The notes beneath the pieces were generated by a model, which searched no databases, was not told where the DNA came from, and saw only the letters and a program-made list of their open reading frames with translations. The translations under genes and the position numbers were made by a program. A stretch of 64,000 nt of DNA, from positions 1,134,891 to 1,198,890 of the forward strand of contig NZ_MKFI01000001.1 of assembly GCF_001982635.1 (NCBI RefSeq), read 5' to 3'. This document shows, piece by piece, positions 61,001 through 64,000 of this stretch (the stretch's first letter is position 1; every line of letters begins with the position of its first letter). This stretch comes from Bradyrhizobium mercantei. Its GTDB lineage: Bacteria; Pseudomonadota; Alphaproteobacteria; Rhizobiales; Xanthobacteraceae.

Positions 61001-61821
61001 ACGATGTAGTTCTTCTCGTCGCGGAACGAATGCACGTCGACATCGCCAATCAAGGTCACGTCGACCGCTGACGTATCCGTGTCGGCGCGCGCACTGATCG
61101 ACGCGACGTTCGGCGGCGCGGCGACCTTGGCATCGGCGAGGTCAAAGCTCAGGACCGAGTTGAAGGACAGCGTCAGCTTCTGCTCGTTCAGCACCGAGGA
61201 GACGCTGACCCCGTCGGGGACCTCGAACACGAACCGGACAAAGGTGGGCTGCACCAGCGCACGAACGCGGATCGGCGGTTTCTTCTTGGCGGCATCGGCG
61301 GCGCGCTGGATACGCAGCAGACGCTCGGCGGCGCGGGCGCGTTCCGCCAGTTCGCGGATCACCTCCTGCGGCAGCGACGGCGGCGGGCCGGTCCAGCCGT
61401 CGGGCAGGAAGTCAACGAAGATGCGCTCGCCGGCAGTCATGGTGTTGATGGTGACACGGCGCGCCAGTGACAGGCGGATCGCCGAACCATCCGGATCGCG
61501 GCGCGCGGCGCCGACATAATCTGGCACCGCATCCGACAATTTCTCGACGGGAATATCGACCGGACGCTTGAAGCGGATCACGATGATCGAGCCGGCGGTC
61601 ATCACCTCCGACTCGACCTCCTCCTTCGTTTTCAGCACCAGTCTTGCGTAGCCGTTCGCGGCCGAGAACGTCGCCTCACCCGGCACCGCCTCTTCGGCAC
61701 GCGCCGCGGTCGAACAGCCGAGCGCCGTGAGAACAAGGCCGGTGGCGAGCAGGCACAGGCGCGCGGTCCGCGCCCAGGCGCGGCCTAGCGACCATGTTCC
61801 AGCGGCAGCCGTTCGCGCCAT
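58027..61821 (-). CDS. Very large exported TPR-like protein of the flagellar cluster
   Basis: A 1264-residue protein with a signal peptide (about 12-40, ending AARA). An N-terminal beta-rich part carries AMIN-like strands (KPPIRVRALVQPTFVRFVF). A central low-complexity stretch of Lys-Ser-Glu-Pro repeats (about 320-375) is followed by a second beta-rich part, and then a long TPR-like helical array (about 660-1210). It sits directly downstream of motE in the same direction. A CtrA-type box (61903-61917) is about 80 bp upstream of the chosen ATG (61821); a GTG at 61851 is an alternative. Likely periplasmic and motility-linked by context; the exact role is unknown. Confidence 0.75.
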   Translation of the reverse strand: MARTAAAGTWSLGRAWARTARLCLLATGLVLTALGCSTAARAEEAVPGEATFSAANGYARLVLKTKEEVESEVMTAGSIIVIRFKRPVDIPVEKLSDAVPDYVGAARRDPDGSAIRLSLARRVTINTMTAGERIFVDFLPDGWTGPPPSLPQEVIRELAERARAAERLLRIQRAADAAKKKPPIRVRALVQPTFVRFVFEVPDGVSVSSVLNEQKLTLSFNSVLSFDLADAKVAAPPNVASISARADTDTSAVDVTLIGDVDVHSFRDEKNYIVDVAFQQNEQQQAAKPSPSSLLPTPRGKKGAAAIAPVTSESIAQQAKIEIKPEQTKSEPAKSEPPQSEPAKSEQGTGEQPVTMPAKTEQPRSELPNSELPKIAAAPAADVESAAAPAATREGSAPSAAEQGKAPVSETPKPVPAVAAAPAVEAPKPAAAPSAPAEARASAKSAVDAQRDSDGLRVTFSFPAATPAALFRRADTVWLVFDTPEAIDVDPIRAKGGSLISDVSRIALEKGQAVRFRLNRPQMPSLESDDRSRGVSWTLTFADRVQKPPLPLSVVRNISEPSLANVSVPLANPGQLHKLVDPDAGDTLWIVTAPPPTRGIIKRQDFVELSLLESIHGVVVHPNADDVKAEVGADKVMLGRPGGLTLSSADVAAERATAAVKPLFDPDEWRKNQSENFLKQLDGLIGAASTANAEQLPQARLDLADFYMARGMYQEAHGVANLILSESKRGSETASVVMVHAVASILIGHPAQGLKDLANSVIGNGYDSQLWKGLAFAREGKWAEAREKFKNAEFAVATLPPDLQRIVTMDSMKASLEVKDYAGAARRKSDLDVVGVPDTLKPAIAVLRGRLAEALGQEKDALDAYRFAANSADRQAAAEGKLLETLLKQKRGEIGRDDVLKELELLSMLWRGDNIELKTLYMLSKIYAETARYADAFAVTRAATRLQPNAPESRQAQDAASALFVQLYLGPKGDEMAPIDALGTFYEYRELTPIGRRGDEMIRRLADRLVGVDLLDQAADLLQYQVDKRLEGAARAQVAARLAMVYLMNRKPDRAIGALRSTRIADLSGELRQQRLLLEARAQSDVGRHDLALDIISNITGREAIRLRSDIYWASRHWREASEQIELYYGDRWRDFTPLNPSEKADVIRAVVGYALAEDAIGLSRFREKYAPLMSGDADKLAFDAASKPVATSSAEFAQIARMAASVDTLDGFIREMKTRFPDATARAPLPDPVSTGSVPDKPKVAPVSALPAIKGERRASATP

Positions 61822-61902
61822 CTCGAAACGTCTTCTCGGGACCTCAGCCACACCAGCGCGAAGCGCCCTCGCCCACGCATCCTGATCTTGGATCGAGCGG
61901 CG

Positions 61903-61917
61903 TTAAGGAGCTGTTAA
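61903..61917. promoter_or_regulatory. CtrA-type box upstream of the large exported protein gene
   Basis: TTAA (61903-61906), 7 bp, TTAA (61914-61917), the same TTAA-N7-TTAA arrangement as the box near flgB. It is 82 bp upstream of the ATG at 61821 and 52 bp upstream of the alternative GTG. Confidence 0.6.
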
Positions 61918-61963
61918 CGTCAACGGATTGCGAACACGGAGGCTACGTCATGTTGTGTGGGTC

Positions 61964-62006
61964 CGTCATTCCGGGGCGCGCCTCCTGGCGCGAGCCCGCA
62001 ATGACG
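61964..62006. repeat. Short palindromic repeat (CGTCATTCCGG type)
   Basis: CGTCATT and CAATGACG pair at the ends, with CGCGCC/GGCGCG inside. It lies in the gap between the motE-like gene's stop and the large exported gene's promoter, so it may act as a terminator for the fliM-motE transcript. Confidence 0.7.
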
Positions 62007-62028
62007 ATCGTGAAGGGCCAACGGCCCC

Positions 62029-62853
62029 TCAATTCGTCTTCGGCGCGAGCATCTTGCCTTCGATCTTGGGGAGATCGTCTGATGATGCCGACTTGTCGCC
62101 GCTGGCTCTGCGGGCGAGCTCGACCGTGAGCCGTTCGGCGGCCTCGGGCTGCATCAGGCCGAGGATGTCGGACATCTTGCGCGGCTGGATCTGCGAGGCG
62201 ATCTGGTAGAGCACGCCCATCTCGAGGCGATCGAACACCTTGGCGGCGTCCTTCGGCTTCATGTTCTCGTACATGGTGACGATGCCCTTGAAGCGGGCGG
62301 CCTCGGCTTCCGCCTTGGCCGCGGCGTCGGCATTCGCCTTGGCATCATTGGCCTTGGCTTCCTCGACCTTGGCCTCGATGCGCTTCTCGGCGGCCTTCAA
62401 CAGGCTCTCGCGGATCTCGACCTCGCGCGCGCGTGTCTCGAGCTCCTGGCGGCGCGACTGCAACCGCTCCAGGATCGCGCGCTCCGAGGCTGACACCGGC
62501 GCGGGCGCATCCAGATTGACCACGACGCCGTCGGGCTTCGACGGCTCGGCGGCCGGTGCGGCCGGCTTCGGCGCCTCGTCCTTCTTGTCGTCCTTCCTGG
62601 CTTCCTTGTGCTCGACCGATCCCGTGATGTCGCCGGGATCGGCCTTGATCTTGCTGTCGGCCACCGGCTTGCCGCCGCCGGGGAAGTTGAAATTCTGCTG
62701 CGCCCAGGACGGACCGGCCGGACCGGCCGGCGGCGTATCGTCGGCGAACACGTAACCGCCATCGAGCACGAGGCCCGCGACCTTCAGCACCATCAGGCCG
62801 AAGATCGCGACCAGCACCACAGGCATCACTCTGATGTCACGAAGCAACTTCAT
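62029..62853 (-). CDS. motE: MotE-like flagellar protein
   Basis: A 274-residue protein with a membrane helix (about 9-30) and a disordered Lys/Pro-rich part (about 40-110). A charged coiled coil (about 120-195: ILERLQSRRQELETRAREVEIRE) is followed by a C-terminal domain (AARFKGIVTMYENMKPKDAAKVFDRLEMGVLYQIASQIQPRKMSDILG). This is the alphaproteobacterial MotE arrangement, in which the C-terminal part resembles MgtE-N and MotE stabilises MotC in the periplasm. It overlaps the DUF6468 gene by 4 bp, so it is translationally coupled to it. Confidence 0.85.
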   Translation of the reverse strand: MKLLRDIRVMPVVLVAIFGLMVLKVAGLVLDGGYVFADDTPPAGPAGPSWAQQNFNFPGGGKPVADSKIKADPGDITGSVEHKEARKDDKKDEAPKPAAPAAEPSKPDGVVVNLDAPAPVSASERAILERLQSRRQELETRAREVEIRESLLKAAEKRIEAKVEEAKANDAKANADAAAKAEAEAARFKGIVTMYENMKPKDAAKVFDRLEMGVLYQIASQIQPRKMSDILGLMQPEAAERLTVELARRASGDKSASSDDLPKIEGKMLAPKTN

Positions 62854-63320
62854 GCAGCGAGGCCGCCGGCCCTCCTGCGCTCGGTGAAGGCTTCAGCCGC
62901 CGCGGCAACCGCGCGCGCGGCCGAAACCCTGGGTGCCGGCGCAGCAGCAGCGGGCGCTGCCGCCTGTGCCGGTGCGTGCGCGGGCTCCGGCGGCCGTGCG
63001 GCCAGCGCGATCTTGGACAGGCGGCGCACCACGTGATCGCCTTCGGCGAGCTGGTTCTTCAGCTGCGCCGACATCTGCGTCGCCGCGTCGAGCTGGTTGC
63101 CGAGGTTCTCGTTGACGTCACGCACCGCGTGCTTCAACCCGCCGATCGCCCGCTCGGCGATCTCGGTCGCGGTGATCAATTCGGCGATCGTCGCCTTCAG
63201 CGAATGCTCGTCCGCCTTCAGCCGCTGCAGCCGCTTGTTGAGCAGCCAGCAATAGCCGATCGTCAGCATCAGCAGCACGGCCACCAGACTCTCGATTGCT
63301 AGTCCAAGCACATGACTCAT
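62850..63320 (-). CDS. DUF6468-type flagellar-cluster membrane protein
   Basis: A 156-residue protein with one N-terminal membrane helix (about 5-27), then a charged helical domain (KRLQRLKADEHSLKATIAEL, AERAIGGLKHAVRDVNENLGNQLDAATQMSAQLKNQL), then an Ala/Pro-rich tail. This matches the small DUF6468 family encoded between fliM and motE in alphaproteobacteria. Its function in the motor is unknown. The start overlaps fliM's stop (ATGA) and its stop overlaps motE's start, so the three genes are tightly coupled. Confidence 0.8.
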   Translation of the reverse strand: MSHVLGLAIESLVAVLLMLTIGYCWLLNKRLQRLKADEHSLKATIAELITATEIAERAIGGLKHAVRDVNENLGNQLDAATQMSAQLKNQLAEGDHVVRRLSKIALAARPPEPAHAPAQAAAPAAAAPAPRVSAARAVAAAAEAFTERRRAGGLAA

Positions 63321-64000
63321 GGTGCCTCCATCATTTTGGTCCGCTCGTCCGCCTTCTCGAACATCGCGAAGGTGGTTTGGGGTTTACGCAAGTTCTTGGT
63401 GACGCGGATCGCGACGCGGTCGCCGACGCGGCCCATGCGGCCTTCCGTCAGGGTGACGTTGCCGCAACGCACCGAGACCAGCGCGTCGGAGCGGATGTCC
63501 AGCGGCAGCGTGTCGCCGACCTTGAGCTTCATCAGCTCCTTCAGCGGGATGTCGGCCTCGTACAGCACCGCATCGACCGAGATCTCGGCCTGCGCCACCT
63601 CGGTCGCGAAATGGCCTTCCCAGATCGGGTCGCGGCCGAATTTTTCGCCCATGAACATCTGCAACAGCACGTTGCGGATCGGTTCGATGGTGGCGTAGGG
63701 CAGCAGCAATTCGACATTGCCGCCGCGGTCTTCCATGTCGATGCGCAGCCGCACCAGGATCGCGGCGTTGGCCGGGCGAGAGATCGCGGCAAAGCGCGGA
63801 TTGGTCTCGAGCCGGTCGATCGTGAAGGTTACCGGCGACAGCGGCCGGAACGCTTGCTCGGCATCCGACAGCACCACTTCGACCAGCCGCTTCACGAGGT
63901 TGGTCTCGATCGTGGTGTAGGGCCGGCCCTCGATCTTGAGCTGGGTCTGGCCACGGCGGCCGCCGAGCAGCACGTCGATCATCGAATAGATCAGGTTGGA
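63317..64000 (-). CDS. fliM: Flagellar motor switch protein FliM, 5' part missing
   Basis: The 3' part of fliM, running off the window's right end. The visible 227 residues contain the middle and C-terminal domains: NLIYSMIDVLLGGRRGQTQ, LSPVTFTIDRLETNPRFAAI, RNVLLQMFMGEKFGRDPIWEGH and the C-terminal SpoA-like domain with LKELMKLKVGDTLPLDI. FliM transmits CheY-P binding to the motor. The reading frame stays open through position 64000. It heads a coupled set with the DUF6468 and motE genes. Confidence 0.95.
   Translation of the reverse strand, partial: SNLIYSMIDVLLGGRRGQTQLKIEGRPYTTIETNLVKRLVEVVLSDAEQAFRPLSPVTFTIDRLETNPRFAAISRPANAAILVRLRIDMEDRGGNVELLLPYATIEPIRNVLLQMFMGEKFGRDPIWEGHFATEVAQAEISVDAVLYEADIPLKELMKLKVGDTLPLDIRSDALVSVRCGNVTLTEGRMGRVGDRVAIRVTKNLRKPQTTFAMFEKADERTKMMEAP

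Overview
The window is high-GC alphaproteobacterial chromosome, most likely Bradyrhizobium or a close relative in the Nitrobacteraceae. The evidence is the fliM-DUF6468-motE order, a flgB-flgC-fliE-fliQ-fliR-flhB operon next to the cell-cycle kinase gene cckA, YbfB-type MFS, DUF3606 and GFA proteins, and palindromic interspersed repeats typical of that group. I recognise no rRNA, tRNA, CRISPR array or complete insertion sequence.

Layout. 1-9100: small exported or lipoprotein genes, an amidase-thioesterase pair, an HdeA-like protein, a PQQ dehydrogenase and a caspase-like protein. 9171-16646: an SDR gene, then a TetR-linked unit made of a duplicated outer-membrane barrel, a DUF1254/DUF1214 protein, an MFS transporter, a NIPSNAP-like protein and the divergent TetR gene. 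Two nearly identical promoter-operator modules sit in this unit. 16807-24845: an acetyltransferase, a transglutaminase-like protein, NIPSNAP, DsbA/FrnE, an XRE regulator, two small membrane proteins, an NsrR-type regulator facing a truncated haemoglobin operon across a recognisable NsrR site, and a SET-domain protein. 24891-28722: a 3.8-kb unit bounded by long terminal inverted repeats, carrying one SAM-cyclase-ATPase gene and no transposase. 28765-32549: a TetR gene, a carotenoid oxygenase and two membrane proteins, with the same operator pair before the oxygenase and before the membrane genes. 32610-42434: mostly housekeeping and hypothetical genes, including class I fumarase, a Kazal-type protein, an ArsR-SRPBCC pair, a GST and a Tim44-like protein.

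42677-64000 is the motility and cell-cycle part: cckA, the flhB-fliR-fliQ-fliE-flgC-flgB operon, divergent fliO-fliP, then a 7-kb block of metabolic genes (VOC protein, PLP aminotransferase, MFS, tautomerase, SDR, LysR), then a very large exported protein, motE, a DUF6468 gene and the 3' part of fliM, which runs off the window. CtrA-type boxes (TTAA-N7-TTAA) lie upstream of flgB and upstream of the large exported protein. This links both to the CckA-CtrA pathway whose kinase is encoded in the same window.

The most interesting points are the inverted-repeat-bounded cyclase unit, the TetR-controlled unit with the double-barrel outer-membrane protein, the repeated operator pair around the carotenoid oxygenase, and the small membrane gene translationally coupled to the haemoglobin gene. 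Functions come from recognised motifs and context only; no database search was run.
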